A stretch of DNA of 64,000 bases from AP-15 sp963738185 (GTDB lineage: Bacteria > Pseudomonadota > Alphaproteobacteria > ATCC43930 > CGMCC-115725), in contig CAVTVA010000003.1 of NCBI GenBank assembly GCA_963738185.1, forward strand, positions 1,240,001 to 1,304,000. The letters run 5' to 3'. Positions within the stretch are counted from its first letter, which is position 1, and the number at the start of each line of letters is the position of its first letter. The position numbers and the translations under genes are program-made. Shown in pieces: positions 8,757 through 17,276 of the stretch. The notes beneath the pieces were generated by a model, which saw only the letters and a program-made list of their open reading frames with translations, made no database searches and was not told where the DNA came from.

Positions 8757-11384
8757 TTAAATGACGCCCTCCTCGGCGAGCTGCTCGACCTCGCTGCGCG
8801 AGCGGCCGAGCAATTCGGTCAGCACCCAAAAATTGTCCTCGCCGTAGCACGGCGCGCCGCGATTGGTCGGGCCGCCGATATAGGCTGGAGTGGCGCTGAA
8901 TTTCATCGGCAATTCATAGATCGGCCAGGTGCCGATCTTGGTGCCGGTGACCTCGGTCAGCCATTTGAGGTGGCGCAGCTGCGGATCGGCCTCGCAGCGA
9001 TCCTCGGCGTTCTGGCAGACCCCGGCCGGCACCGCCGCGTGCTGCAGGCGGATCATGCACTCGTAGGGGTCCTGCGTGCGGGTCCAGGATTGAACCGCCG
9101 CATCGAGCGCCTCCTGGTGCAGCAACCGGTGCTGCAAGGTGTCAAAGCGCCGATCGTCGAGCCACCCGCCCTGCCCCGCCACCTGGGCCAGCGCCCGCCA
9201 TTCGGCGTCGGTGAAGCAGGCGATCGCGATCCAGCGGTCGTGGCCCTTGCAACGATAGGCGCCATGCGGCGCCGCCGGCTTATGCGGCGAACGGTTGCCG
9301 TAACGTCGCCATTCGCGCCCGTTGGCCGACCAATCGAGGATCGTCGCCCCGGTCAGGAAGATCCCCGATTCGCACTGCGAGGCGTCGATCCACTGCCCCT
9401 CGCCGGTCCTGTCCCGGTGATAGAGCGCGCCGAGCAGGGCCAGCGCATAGCCATAGGCGCCCATCCAGTCGAGATAGGAATAGCCCCAGCCGACCGGCAT
9501 CGCCGGCTCGGGCAGCCCCGACATGTCGCCCTGGCCGCCAAAAGCCGCGGCGACCGGGCCGACCGTGCGCATGCGCCCATAGGTGCCGTTGGCACCCATG
9601 CCCGATTGCTGGATGTAGATCACGTCGGGCCGGATCGACTTCAGCACGTCGTAGCCAAGCCCGAGCCGCCGCAGCACGCCCGGCGAAAACCCCTCGGCGA
9701 CGACATCGCAGATGCGCACCAGATCCTTGGCGATCGCCAATCCTTTCGGATGGCGGATGTTCAGCGAGATGCCGCGCTTGCCGGCATTCTTGTTGTTGAA
9801 CTGGCCGCCCATATCCGGGTCGCGCACCCCGGGCAGCGGTCCGGTCGCCAGATCGCGCGCGGCGCGGCCGCCGACCGGCGCCATCGCCGCGAGCCGGGTA
9901 TCCGGGTTGTCTTTCCACTCGACCTTGAGGCTCTCCGCCCCCATCGCCGCCAGAAAGCGGGTGCCGCCGGCTGACGCGAGAAACCAGGCGAAATCGAGGA
10001 TTCTGACCCCTTGCAGCGGGAACGGCTTGTTGTGCAGGGCCGATCGAAGTGGGTTGGCGACTGCGCGCGGCTCGGCGGGCAGGCTCGGCCGCCGAACCGC
10101 CTCGCCGAGCACCGCCTCGGTGTCCTCGCCCAGGAGCGGCGCACGCCGGCCGACCTGCCAGCTGGTCCTGGTGCTGAGCCATTTGCTGGTCGGATAACGA
10201 AAGCTGCGGCCGTGCTCGGGGTGATGCACATCGGCAAAGGTCTTGCGCGCGAGCCAGTGCTCGTCCTGCGCATTTTCATGCGGCTTGCGCAGCGGCGCCC
10301 AGAGCAACCCGGCATCCTGCGCCTCGCGCCACGGCATGTCGCGATAGGTCCAGGCGCGAACAAAGCGCTGCACGATGTCGAGCATGTGCGCCCGCGCCTC
10401 GTCGCTGCCCGTGGTGCCGGGCACTTGGCGCGCCCGCAGATCGGTATCGGGAGGCGGCGGCTGCAAATCGGCCTGCGCCCCGTATTTCGCCAGCAGCGGC
10501 ACCAGGTTCTTCAGGTCGCGCGCGCCCATGCCATGGGTGATAAACCAGCGCCCATCCTTGGTGTGGCAGATGCCCGGCGAATGATTTGGGGCCTCGGCGG
10601 CGTGGCGGTTGGTCAGCCGCCACAATGGCACCCGCCGCATGACCCAATACATGATGTCCTGCTCGGGGTTCTTCGACACCGCCTCGTGGATCGCCACCGA
10701 GACGTCCTGCCCCTCGCCGCTTCTCTCACGATGGATCAGCGCGGCGATGATCCCGGTCGCCAATTGCTCGCCGGCGATGTGATAGGCGTGCCAGATTTGC
10801 GGCGCTATCGGCGGCGTGTCGTATTCGAGGCTCGGATCGGGGTCGTAGCCGCAATTCATCATGACGCCCCCGAGGGCCAGATGGATCAGGTCCGAGCCCT
10901 TGAACTCCGCCCATGGCCCGTCATCGCCATAGGGCGTCATCCGCGCCGTCACCAGCGCCGGAAACCGCGCGCCGAGCGCCTCCCGGTCGAGCCCCAGCGC
11001 CATGTTCAACGCGCCGCAGCTGGCGTCGAGCAGCACGTCGGCGCCGTCGAGCAGGCGCAGCAGATGCCTGCATGCCGCCGGCTCCGGCAGATCGAGCACG
11101 ACCGATTTCTTGTTTCGGTTGTAATTCCAGAAGAACAGCGAGCGCTCAATTCCCGGCTGATCGTCGAGAAACGGGCCGATCCGACGCGTCGCATTGCCTT
11201 CCGGCGGCTCGACCTTGATGACCTCGGCGCCGAGCCCGGCGAGCAGCAGCCCCGCATATTCGGCGCGCTCGTCGGCGATCTCGATAACCCGCAGCCCCGC
11301 CAGCATGCCTGGGCCGGCATTGCCGATCATCTCGCCCGGCCCCGTTTCCCGCCGACCCGGCGCGATCTCGCCCGGCTCCGACAT
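8757..11384 (-). CDS. Double-domain type III CoA-transferase (CaiB/BaiF family)
   Basis: Encodes ~875 aa from ATG 11384-11382, preceded by a GAGAGGGGGA ribosome binding site. The frame stays open further upstream without coding character. Two CaiB-like units sit in tandem. The first (~residues 25-425) begins MLAGLRVIEIADERAEYAGLLLAGLGAEVIKVEPPEG. The second (~450-870) begins LQGVRILDFAWFLASAGGTRFLAAMGAESLKVEWKDNP and contains NNKNAGKRGISLNI and GEGQWIDASQCESG. Family III enzymes swap CoA between carboxylic acids and usually act as interlocked homodimers of ~400-aa chains, so this fusion may fold as a pseudo-dimer. Substrate unknown. Divergent from the zinc transporter genes. Confidence 0.85.
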   Translation of the reverse strand: MSEPGEIAPGRRETGPGEMIGNAGPGMLAGLRVIEIADERAEYAGLLLAGLGAEVIKVEPPEGNATRRIGPFLDDQPGIERSLFFWNYNRNKKSVVLDLPEPAACRHLLRLLDGADVLLDASCGALNMALGLDREALGARFPALVTARMTPYGDDGPWAEFKGSDLIHLALGGVMMNCGYDPDPSLEYDTPPIAPQIWHAYHIAGEQLATGIIAALIHRERSGEGQDVSVAIHEAVSKNPEQDIMYWVMRRVPLWRLTNRHAAEAPNHSPGICHTKDGRWFITHGMGARDLKNLVPLLAKYGAQADLQPPPPDTDLRARQVPGTTGSDEARAHMLDIVQRFVRAWTYRDMPWREAQDAGLLWAPLRKPHENAQDEHWLARKTFADVHHPEHGRSFRYPTSKWLSTRTSWQVGRRAPLLGEDTEAVLGEAVRRPSLPAEPRAVANPLRSALHNKPFPLQGVRILDFAWFLASAGGTRFLAAMGAESLKVEWKDNPDTRLAAMAPVGGRAARDLATGPLPGVRDPDMGGQFNNKNAGKRGISLNIRHPKGLAIAKDLVRICDVVAEGFSPGVLRRLGLGYDVLKSIRPDVIYIQQSGMGANGTYGRMRTVGPVAAAFGGQGDMSGLPEPAMPVGWGYSYLDWMGAYGYALALLGALYHRDRTGEGQWIDASQCESGIFLTGATILDWSANGREWRRYGNRSPHKPAAPHGAYRCKGHDRWIAIACFTDAEWRALAQVAGQGGWLDDRRFDTLQHRLLHQEALDAAVQSWTRTQDPYECMIRLQHAAVPAGVCQNAEDRCEADPQLRHLKWLTEVTGTKIGTWPIYELPMKFSATPAYIGGPTNRGAPCYGEDNFWVLTELLGRSRSEVEQLAEEGVI

Positions 11385-11660
11385 TCGCGCGTCCCCCTCT
11401 CGGCCCCAAAACCCGCATCGCCGAACCGCGGCCGCGGGCAGCTTGTCGCGCTGGCCGGGCGTCCACGGTTTCGCGGCCGATTGTGGAGGACGCAGCAAGG
11501 TTGTCAACTCGACCGGCATCCTCCCTGGCGCGGGGCGCCAAGTCAGGGCCAGGCCCGCTCGGATGACGTAGCGCATTGCTCGGGATGTGCTATGCGAGGT
11601 GGCATTGCTGCGTAAGGTAATTGCATTGTGCCGGGCCGAGCCCGCCGGGAGCGCAACGAT

Positions 11661-12536
11661 ATGCGGGAGCTGATCATCATCGGGCTCCTCGCCTGCCTTG
11701 CCGGAGCCTGCCTCGCCGGAGTCCCGGCGGCCGGGGCGGCGCCGCTCAGGATTGTCGCCGCTGAGAACTTCTATGGCGATATCGCCCGGCAGATCGGCGG
11801 CGGGGGGGTCGCGGTGACCAGCATCCTGAGCAATCCGGACCAGGATCCGCACGAATTCGAGGCGAGCCCATCGACCGCGCGGGCCTTCGCCGCCGCCCGG
11901 CTGGTGATCTATAATGGGGCCGATTACGACCCTTGGGCGGCGAAGCTCCTAGCCGCCTCGACGTCGCGGTCGCGCGACACCATCGTCGTCGCGCAGCTCG
12001 TGCGCCGGAAAGCCGGCGACAACCCGCATCTGTGGTACGCGCCCGGCACGATGCCGGTGCTCGCCGCGGCTCTTGCCGGGCGGTTCGCTGAGCTCGATCC
12101 CGCCCACCAGGCCGACTACGCCCGAGATCTCGCGTCATTCCGCAAATCGCTCGAACCGCTCGACGCCGAGATCGCCGCGCTGCGGCAAAAATATGCCGGG
12201 ACGGCGGTCGCCGCGACCGAGCCGGTTTTTGGGTATATGGCAGAGGCATCGGGCCTCGACATGCGCGAACGCCGCTTTCAGCTCGCGATCATGAACGGCA
12301 CCGAGCCGAGCGCCGCCGACATCGCGAAATTCGAAAAGGATCTGCGGTCGAAGGCGGTCAAGGTTTTGCTCTATAACAGCCAGACCAGCGAGGCATTGAC
12401 CCGGCGCATGCGCGTGATCGCGACAGAAGCCGGGGTGCCCGTGATCGGCGTCAGCGAGACCGAGCCTCACGGAAAGGACTACCAGGAGTGGATGCTCTCG
12501 CAGCTCGAGGCGCTCGACCGCGCGCTCGCCCAATAG
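11661..12536 (+). CDS. znuA: Zinc/manganese ABC transporter substrate-binding protein, ZnuA-like
   Basis: The protein starts MRELIIIGLLACLAGACLAGVPAAGAAPLRIVAAENFYGDIARQIGG, with a signal peptide and then the cluster A-I metal-binding fold. A GTG at 11628 in the same frame would only add a charged leader, so the ATG is preferred. Likely metal ligands are in DQDPHEFEAS and DNPHLWYAP. The long charged His-rich loop of classical ZnuA is absent. It captures Zn2+ (or Mn2+) in the periplasm and hands it to the ATPase and permease genes downstream. I looked for a Zur-type operator in the 11385-11660 divergent region and saw none I trust. Confidence 0.87.
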   Translation: MRELIIIGLLACLAGACLAGVPAAGAAPLRIVAAENFYGDIARQIGGGGVAVTSILSNPDQDPHEFEASPSTARAFAAARLVIYNGADYDPWAAKLLAASTSRSRDTIVVAQLVRRKAGDNPHLWYAPGTMPVLAAALAGRFAELDPAHQADYARDLASFRKSLEPLDAEIAALRQKYAGTAVAATEPVFGYMAEASGLDMRERRFQLAIMNGTEPSAADIAKFEKDLRSKAVKVLLYNSQTSEALTRRMRVIATEAGVPVIGVSETEPHGKDYQEWMLSQLEALDRALAQ

Positions 12537-12563
12537 CGGGAGGCGGCGATCGAGCTCGACCGG

Positions 12564-13379
12564 GTGACCATCGCCCGCGGGCGGCGCATCGTGCTGGCCG
12601 AAATCAGCGCCGCGATCCGGCCGGGCGAGTTTATCGGCGTGTTTGGTCCAAACGGCGCCGGCAAAACGACCTTGCTGCAAGCCATATTGGGGCTGCTGAG
12701 GCCCGCTTCGGGCGCGATCCGGGTGCTGGGCGCTATGCCCCGGCGCGGCAATCGAGCGGCCGGCTATCTGCCGCAACAGCGTGCCGCGGTATGCGATCTG
12801 CCGCTGCGCGCCTGGGATTTCGTCGCCAGCGCGCTCGACGGCGAGCGCTGGGGGCTGGCGCTGGTCGGCCGCCGCGGCCGGCGCGAGGTGGACCAGGCGA
12901 TCGCCACGGTCGGCGCCGGCAACCTCGCGGAGCGGCGCCTGTGCGAGCTCTCCGGCGGCGAATTGCAGCGGCTGCTGCTGGCCCAGGCGTTGCTCGGCGA
13001 GCCCAAGCTGTTGCTGCTCGACGAGCCATTGATCAGCCTCGACCCGCAGTTCCAGCGGGCGGTGGTGGCATTGGTCAAACGGGTCCAGCAAGCCCTCGGA
13101 GCGACGGTTCTGTTCACCGCGCACGATGTCAATCCGCTGCTCGGAGCGATGGACCGGGTGCTCTACCTCGGGCATGGCCGGGCCGCCCTCGGCGCGGTCG
13201 ACGAGGTGATCACCAGCAGGGTGCTGTCGCGCCTCTACCGGATTCCGATCGAGGTGCTGCGCGTCAACGGCCGCATCCTGGTGGTGGCCGGGCATGGCGC
13301 TGTCGAGGCGGAAGCCCATCGCCACGATGCCGAGTGGGGCGATGCGGAGTGGCGCGATCCCGGGCGGGGCCATGCTTGA
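12564..13379 (+). CDS. znuC: Metal ABC transporter ATP-binding protein, ZnuC-like
   Basis: An ABC ATPase with Walker A GPNGAGKTT, Q-loop YLPQQRAAV, signature LSGGELQRLLLAQAL and Walker B LLLLDEPLISLD, followed by the switch His in FTAHDVN. The C-terminus has an Asp/His-rich tail. The start is unclear: GTG at 12564 leaves out IELDRV, which is normal family sequence. A GGGAGG ribosome binding site at 12538-12543 points instead to codon ATC at 12549, so either a rare start or a lost base is possible. Directly downstream of znuA and overlapping the permease by eight bases. Confidence 0.88.
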   Translation: MTIARGRRIVLAEISAAIRPGEFIGVFGPNGAGKTTLLQAILGLLRPASGAIRVLGAMPRRGNRAAGYLPQQRAAVCDLPLRAWDFVASALDGERWGLALVGRRGRREVDQAIATVGAGNLAERRLCELSGGELQRLLLAQALLGEPKLLLLDEPLISLDPQFQRAVVALVKRVQQALGATVLFTAHDVNPLLGAMDRVLYLGHGRAALGAVDEVITSRVLSRLYRIPIEVLRVNGRILVVAGHGAVEAEAHRHDAEWGDAEWRDPGRGHA

Positions 13380-14199
13380 CTACGATTTTATGCGCACCGC
13401 CTTTCTGGCGGGGGGCGTGGTGGCGGTCGTGGCCGGCGCGGTCGGCTTTTTTCTGGTGCTGCGCAACCTGACCTTTGCCGGCCATGCGCTGTCGCATGTC
13501 GGCTTTGCCGGCGCCACCGGCTCGGTGCTGCTCGGCATCGGCGCGTTGTGGGGGCTGCTCGCCTTCACCTTGATCGCAGCGGTGGCGATGGGCCTGCTCG
13601 GCGACCGGCTGCGCCAGCGCGATGTCGCGGTCGGGATCGTCCTGTCGTTGGCGCTCGGCCTCGGCGTGCTGTTTTTGTACCTCTACACCACCAGCGCCAC
13701 CGAGGCGACGGCGATCCTGTTCGGCAATCTGCTCGGCGTCGGCCTGGGCACGTTTTGGGGCCTGTTGGGGTTGAGCATCGTCGGCCTCCTGGCGCTCGCG
13801 GCGATCTCGCGCCCATTGCTGTTCGCGACCTTGGCGCCCGAATTGGCCGAAGCCAAGCGGGTCTCGCTGCGCCTCGTCTCGGTGTTGTTTCTGGCGATCG
13901 TCGCGGTCGCGGTCGCCGAGGCCGCGCAGGTGGTGGGCGTGCTGCTGGTGTTCGCGCTGATGGTCGGGCCGGCGGCGGCGGCATTGCGGCTCGCCTCGCG
14001 CCTGGCCTCGGGCATCGCGCTCTCGGTCCTGCTGGCGGTGGCCGAGACCTGGGGCGGGATCGCCCTCGCCTATTGGACCGACTGGCCGACTACGTTCTGG
14101 ATCGTGCTGCTGAGCTGCCTCGCCTATTTCCTCAGCTTTGCGAAGAGCCCGGCTGGCGCGCGGAGGGCGCCCCGCGAGCCCGCATCGGATCTCGCCTGA
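13372..14199 (+). CDS. znuB: Metal ABC transporter permease, ZnuB-like
   Basis: Encodes 275 aa from ATG 13372 (MLDYDFMRTAFLAGGVVAVVAG), which overlaps the ATPase stop. Seven or more hydrophobic helices are visible, including VGFFLVLRNLTFAGHALSHVGFAGATG, the conserved segment of ABC-3 metal permeases, and VGVLLVFALMVGPAAAALRLA. It forms the membrane channel of the zinc importer with ZnuA and ZnuC. The three genes read as one transcript. A longer start at 13294 exists in frame but would run through the ATPase gene and is not favoured. Confidence 0.9.
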   Translation: MLDYDFMRTAFLAGGVVAVVAGAVGFFLVLRNLTFAGHALSHVGFAGATGSVLLGIGALWGLLAFTLIAAVAMGLLGDRLRQRDVAVGIVLSLALGLGVLFLYLYTTSATEATAILFGNLLGVGLGTFWGLLGLSIVGLLALAAISRPLLFATLAPELAEAKRVSLRLVSVLFLAIVAVAVAEAAQVVGVLLVFALMVGPAAAALRLASRLASGIALSVLLAVAETWGGIALAYWTDWPTTFWIVLLSCLAYFLSFAKSPAGARRAPREPASDLA

Positions 14200-14246
14200 A
14201 CCGGCGCCGAGACCCATTTATGACCTGTGACGGTGGAGGGACCTCG

Positions 14247-15020
14247 ATGGACGCGATCGATCTCAATTGCGACATGGGCGAGAGCTTTGGCGCGTGGACC
14301 ATGGGCAGCGATGCCGAGATGCTGAAAATCGTCTCCTCGGCCAACGTCGCCTGCGGGTTTCACGGCGGCGATCCCTTGGTCATGTTCGAAACTGTCGGCC
14401 GCGCCAAGGAGAACGGCGTCGGCGTCGGCGCGCATCCGAGCTTTTTCGATGTCTGGGGTTTTGGCCGCCGCCAGATCCAGGGCGAGGCGCCGGCCGATAT
14501 CGAAAAGACCGTGGTCTATCAGATCGGCGCGTTGCAGGGTGTGGCGCGCGCGCTCGGCCACCGGGTCGGCCACGTCAAGGCGCACGGCACCTTGGCCAAC
14601 CTCGCAGCGGTCGACCCGCCGACGGCGCTGGCGATCGGCCGGGCCATCGCCGACATCGACCGCGAGCTGATCTATGTGGTGATGGCCGGCACCGAGCTCG
14701 AACGCGCGGCCGGCGAGCTCGGGCTCCGGATGGCGCGCGAAATCTATGCCGACCGCGCCTATGACGACACCGGCAACCTCGTGTCGCGCAAATTGCCGGG
14801 GGCGGTTCTGCACGATCCCGAGGAGGCGGCACGGCGGGTCCAGGCGATGGTGCGCGAAGGGGCGATCATCAGCCAGTCCGGCAAGCGCATCCCGGTCTCG
14901 ATCGACACGGTCTGCGTTCATGGCGACAACCCGGCGGCGGTGGCGATGGCCGGGCGGATCCGCAACAAGCTCGAAGCGGCCGGCATTGCAATCCGGCCGA
15001 TGGCGCAGAGTTTGGCGTAG
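14247..15020 (+). CDS. pxpA: LamB/YcsF family protein, 5-oxoprolinase subunit A-like
   Basis: Encodes 257 aa from ATG 14247 with GGAGGG at 14235-14240. It shows the family hallmarks: IDLNCDMGESFGAW at the N-terminus, SANVACGFHGGDPLVM, GVGAHPSFFD, VKAHGTLAN and CVHGDNP near the C-terminus. PxpA acts with PxpB and PxpC to cleave 5-oxoproline using ATP. Neither partner is in this window, so the symbol rests on family membership only. It follows znuB after ~50 bases and may share its transcript, but a functional link to zinc is not established. Confidence 0.85.
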   Translation: MDAIDLNCDMGESFGAWTMGSDAEMLKIVSSANVACGFHGGDPLVMFETVGRAKENGVGVGAHPSFFDVWGFGRRQIQGEAPADIEKTVVYQIGALQGVARALGHRVGHVKAHGTLANLAAVDPPTALAIGRAIADIDRELIYVVMAGTELERAAGELGLRMAREIYADRAYDDTGNLVSRKLPGAVLHDPEEAARRVQAMVREGAIISQSGKRIPVSIDTVCVHGDNPAAVAMAGRIRNKLEAAGIAIRPMAQSLA

Positions 15021-15115
15021 CGCGTTCCCGTTCCATCCGCCGTCATCGGGGTTCAGAGCTGGTGCCGTGGCTCTCGATGACTTACCGCCGCTCGTCCGCG
15101 GCTTAGTCTCGAAAT

Positions 15116-15337
15116 GTGGATCGCATCACCTTCAATTCCGACCAATGCGGCGGTCGTCCTTGCATTCGCGGCATGCGCATTCGGGTCAAGGACGTCCTCG
15201 ATCTGCTTGCGGCCGGGGTGAGCGAGGCCGAAACTTTAGCCGATTTTCCCTATCTCGAAATTGCGGACATCCGGGCCTGTGTGGCCTTCGCTGCCGATGA
15301 AGCCGACCATCCCGTGTCGGTCGCCGCCGATCGGTGA
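15116..15337 (+). CDS. DUF433 protein, probable antitoxin
   Basis: Encodes 73 aa from GTG 15116 (MDRITFNSDQCGGRPCIRGMRIRVKDVLDLLAAGVSEAETLADFPYLEIADIRACVAFAADE). The pattern GG-x-P-C-I-R-G-x-R and the following helix-turn-helix-like segment define DUF433. Such proteins are usually found just upstream of a DUF5615 PIN-like protein and are thought to be its antitoxin. That is the case here, with the next start overlapping this stop (GTGA). Expression may have lost its purpose, since the partner is truncated. Confidence 0.8.
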   Translation: MDRITFNSDQCGGRPCIRGMRIRVKDVLDLLAAGVSEAETLADFPYLEIADIRACVAFAADEADHPVSVAADR

Positions 15338-15732
15338 AAATTCTGATCGACGCTCAGCTGCCGCCGGCTCTTAAGGTGTTGCTCAGCGAGGCGGGGCAAA
15401 AAGCGCATCACGTCGTCGATGTCGGACTGCGGACGTCACCGATTCCGCGGTGGGACTACGCGGCCCTAGGGGCGCAATTCAGACAGATGGTGCCAGATAT
15501 AGGTCTTCACACCGGCGAAGCAGGCCGTGTGAAAACTGCATGTCCGCCTTCCTCGGACCCCTTTCCCGTCATTCCCGCGCAAGCGGGAATCCAGGGATTT
15601 CAGCCTGTTGCCCTGGGTCTCCGCTTTCGCGGGGACGACGATTTTGGATGGCCGGCACGGTTTTCACACGGCCTGGAAGGCCGGTGCCTGTGGCTGGCAT
15701 GGGTACGGGACAGAACACCTACGCCGGGATGA
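15334..15732 (+). pseudogene. Truncated DUF5615 PIN-like toxin
   Basis: The first ~45 codons (MKILIDAQLPPALKVLLSEAGQKAHHVVDVGL...) match the start of DUF5615 PIN-like proteins, including the first acidic residue of the PIN site (LIDAQLPP). After WDYAALGAQ, near 15470, family sequence ends and the frame runs on through palindromic repeat DNA to a stop at 15732. The later PIN acidic residues are therefore missing, so it should be inactive. Coupled to the DUF433 gene by GTGA. It most likely lost its 3' part during insertion or recombination of the repeats that follow. Confidence 0.65.
15521..15675. repeat. Inverted-repeat element with nested REP hairpin
   Basis: About 155 bases bounded by CAGGCCGTGTGAAAACTG and its near-perfect inverted copy CGGTTTTCACACGGCCTG (one mismatch). 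Inside, at 15571-15590, a perfect 8-bp hairpin ATTCCCGC-GCAA-GCGGGAAT is the core of a widespread REP-like family, followed by a second partial arm (CTTTCGCGGGGACGACG, from about 15624). The element lies in the broken 3' half of the DUF5615 gene. No coding capacity. Confidence 0.65.
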
Positions 15733-15784
15733 CGAGAACGGGGAGCCCACAGCCCCAAGTGTCTGGCTCGCACCAGTAGTCTAG

Positions 15785-16555
15785 CTAGGTGAGGGGGCGC
15801 CCGCGGCGGGCGATGAATTCCGGGAAGGCCTCCTCGGCGCGCGCACCCTTGACGACACGGGTCGTGTAATCGCGCTCCTCATGCCATTGCTGTTCGAGGG
15901 TCTGCGCCTTCTGCTTCAGCAGCAGCGCCTTGACGCCGATCACCGCGGCGCGGTTGTTGCCGGCGATCAGGCGGGCGAGCTCCATCGTCTTTGCGCGCAA
16001 TTGGTCGCGCGGCACCAGATGGTTGAGGAGCCCGATGCGCCAGGCCTCGTCGGCTTCGACGACGCGCGCGGTGAACAGCAATTCCTTGGCGACCGGCCAG
16101 CCGACCTGGTTGGGCAGGGTCCAGGTGCTGTTGATCCGGCCATAGGCGGCGGCCAAAAAACGAAAGCGGGTGTCCTCGCAGCCGACCCGCATGTCGAGCG
16201 AGGAGGCCAATACCGCGGCGCCGCCATAGGCGAGCCCGTTCAGCATGCCGATTGTCGGCTTGGCGCTGGCCGCGATCTCGTAGCTGCCGCGGCCGCGGCG
16301 CGCCTCCAATTCCTCCTGCGTGAAACGGCGGTCGTCCTCGCGCTGCTCGTGGATGTCGCCGCCGGCGGAAAACGCGCGGGTGCCGGCGCCGGTGATGACA
16401 ATGCAGCCGATCTCCGCGTCGGCGTCGAGCGCTTTGACCGCGTCGCGCAATTCGCCCGACAGCTTGCGGTTCATCGCGTTGAGCTTGTCGGGCCGGTTGA
16501 GGGTGACGATGCCGACGCCGTCCTCGCGCTCGACCAAGATATGCTCGTAATTCAT
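15785..16555 (-). CDS. Enoyl-CoA hydratase/isomerase family protein
   Basis: Encodes 256 aa from ATG 16555-16553 with GGGAGGAG five bases upstream. It has the crotonase fold with oxyanion-hole segments TGAGTRAFSAGGDIHEQ and GMLNGLAYGGAAVLASSLDMRVG. The first catalytic Glu position of canonical hydratases is not obvious (LPNQVGWPVAKELLF in place of PE-x-x-x-G), so it may be an isomerase or other crotonase. It probably acts on acyl-CoA esters in the cytoplasm. It stands alone between the repeats and the carbonic-anhydrase-like gene. Confidence 0.85.
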   Translation of the reverse strand: MNYEHILVEREDGVGIVTLNRPDKLNAMNRKLSGELRDAVKALDADAEIGCIVITGAGTRAFSAGGDIHEQREDDRRFTQEELEARRGRGSYEIAASAKPTIGMLNGLAYGGAAVLASSLDMRVGCEDTRFRFLAAAYGRINSTWTLPNQVGWPVAKELLFTARVVEADEAWRIGLLNHLVPRDQLRAKTMELARLIAGNNRAAVIGVKALLLKQKAQTLEQQWHEERDYTTRVVKGARAEEAFPEFIARRGRPLT

Positions 16556-16727
16556 CGGCTCCTCCCACGCGAACAACGATGGCAGTGCCGGGCATTATAC
16601 ATGCTGCGCTCCTCTGCCTCTTTGGCTTTTGCAGCGCAGCGGGAAAGAGGCGCGCGGCCCCTGACAATGAGCCCGATTTCGAACTTCTCGCCCGGGGATT
16701 GGGGTCCCGCCGCCTCTGCTGCGCTGC

Positions 16728-17276
16728 TCAGCTGAACATTTGGATTGAGCCGTCGAGGGCCATCAGGCCGGTCTCGACGGCAAGCTGGGGGTGGTTCTTC
16801 GCGACCGCCGCGCGAAACGCGGCGAGCACCTCGCGGTGGGTCTTGGTCTCGATCTGCGGGTTAGCGATGCTGTCCGCGCCGTAAGCGATGCGCGCGGCGC
16901 CGCAGTCGCGGTGGTCGATGGCGATCACCGCTTTCAGGTGATGGAGCTCGATCGAGGTCGCGAGGTTGTCCCAAAACGCCGGCCGCCACGCCGCGAATTT
17001 TGGCGCGACCACGGCGATCGCCGCGCCGGCGATGACGAACTGGCTGTATTTGCCGGCGAGACCGCGTTTTTCCATATAATTGTAGACTGGCGTCACCATG
17101 CGCGGGTCGATGCAGGATAACAGCATCGCCTCGTAATTGCCCTCCGCCGCCCACGCCCTAAAAGGCAGGGCCGCCGCGGTCAGCCCCGCCATTCCCGCAG
17201 CTTTCAATAGGCCGCGGCGATCGAAGCGCCCCGGCCGCCAATCGCTGCAGCAGGCGCAGAAAGCGGGGTCACGCAT
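16728..17276 (-). CDS. Tat-exported beta-carbonic anhydrase-like protein
   Basis: Encodes 182 aa from ATG 17276-17274, overlapping the upstream peptidase stop by eight bases. Residues ~18-45 are a twin-arginine signal (DRRGLLKAAGMAGLTAAALPFRAWAA), so the mature protein should be periplasmic and folded before export. Zinc-site motifs of beta-carbonic anhydrases are visible: LSCIDPR (C-x-D-x-R) and DHRDCG (H-x-x-C). The mature chain of ~140 residues is shorter than typical beta-class enzymes. CO2 hydration is the likely reaction, but the shortened fold leaves room for another role. Confidence 0.75.
   Translation of the reverse strand: MRDPAFCACCSDWRPGRFDRRGLLKAAGMAGLTAAALPFRAWAAEGNYEAMLLSCIDPRMVTPVYNYMEKRGLAGKYSQFVIAGAAIAVVAPKFAAWRPAFWDNLATSIELHHLKAVIAIDHRDCGAARIAYGADSIANPQIETKTHREVLAAFRAAVAKNHPQLAVETGLMALDGSIQMFS

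Noticed and set aside
8748..11615. Long plus-strand open frames (up to ~530 aa) opposite the CoA-transferase gene
   Set aside because: They are antisense shadows in high-GC DNA: the translations are rich in Arg, Gln and His with no family features, while the minus strand carries clear CaiB motifs.
11385..11660. A Zur-type operator between the CoA-transferase and znuA genes
   Set aside because: Only a weak, imperfect inverted match (GCATTG...GGTAATTGC) is present. It is too poor to call without a motif score.
12135..14217. Minus-strand frames of 300-410 aa under the zinc transporter genes
   Set aside because: Compositionally odd (QHRDR-rich) shadows. The plus strand shows a complete ABC importer.
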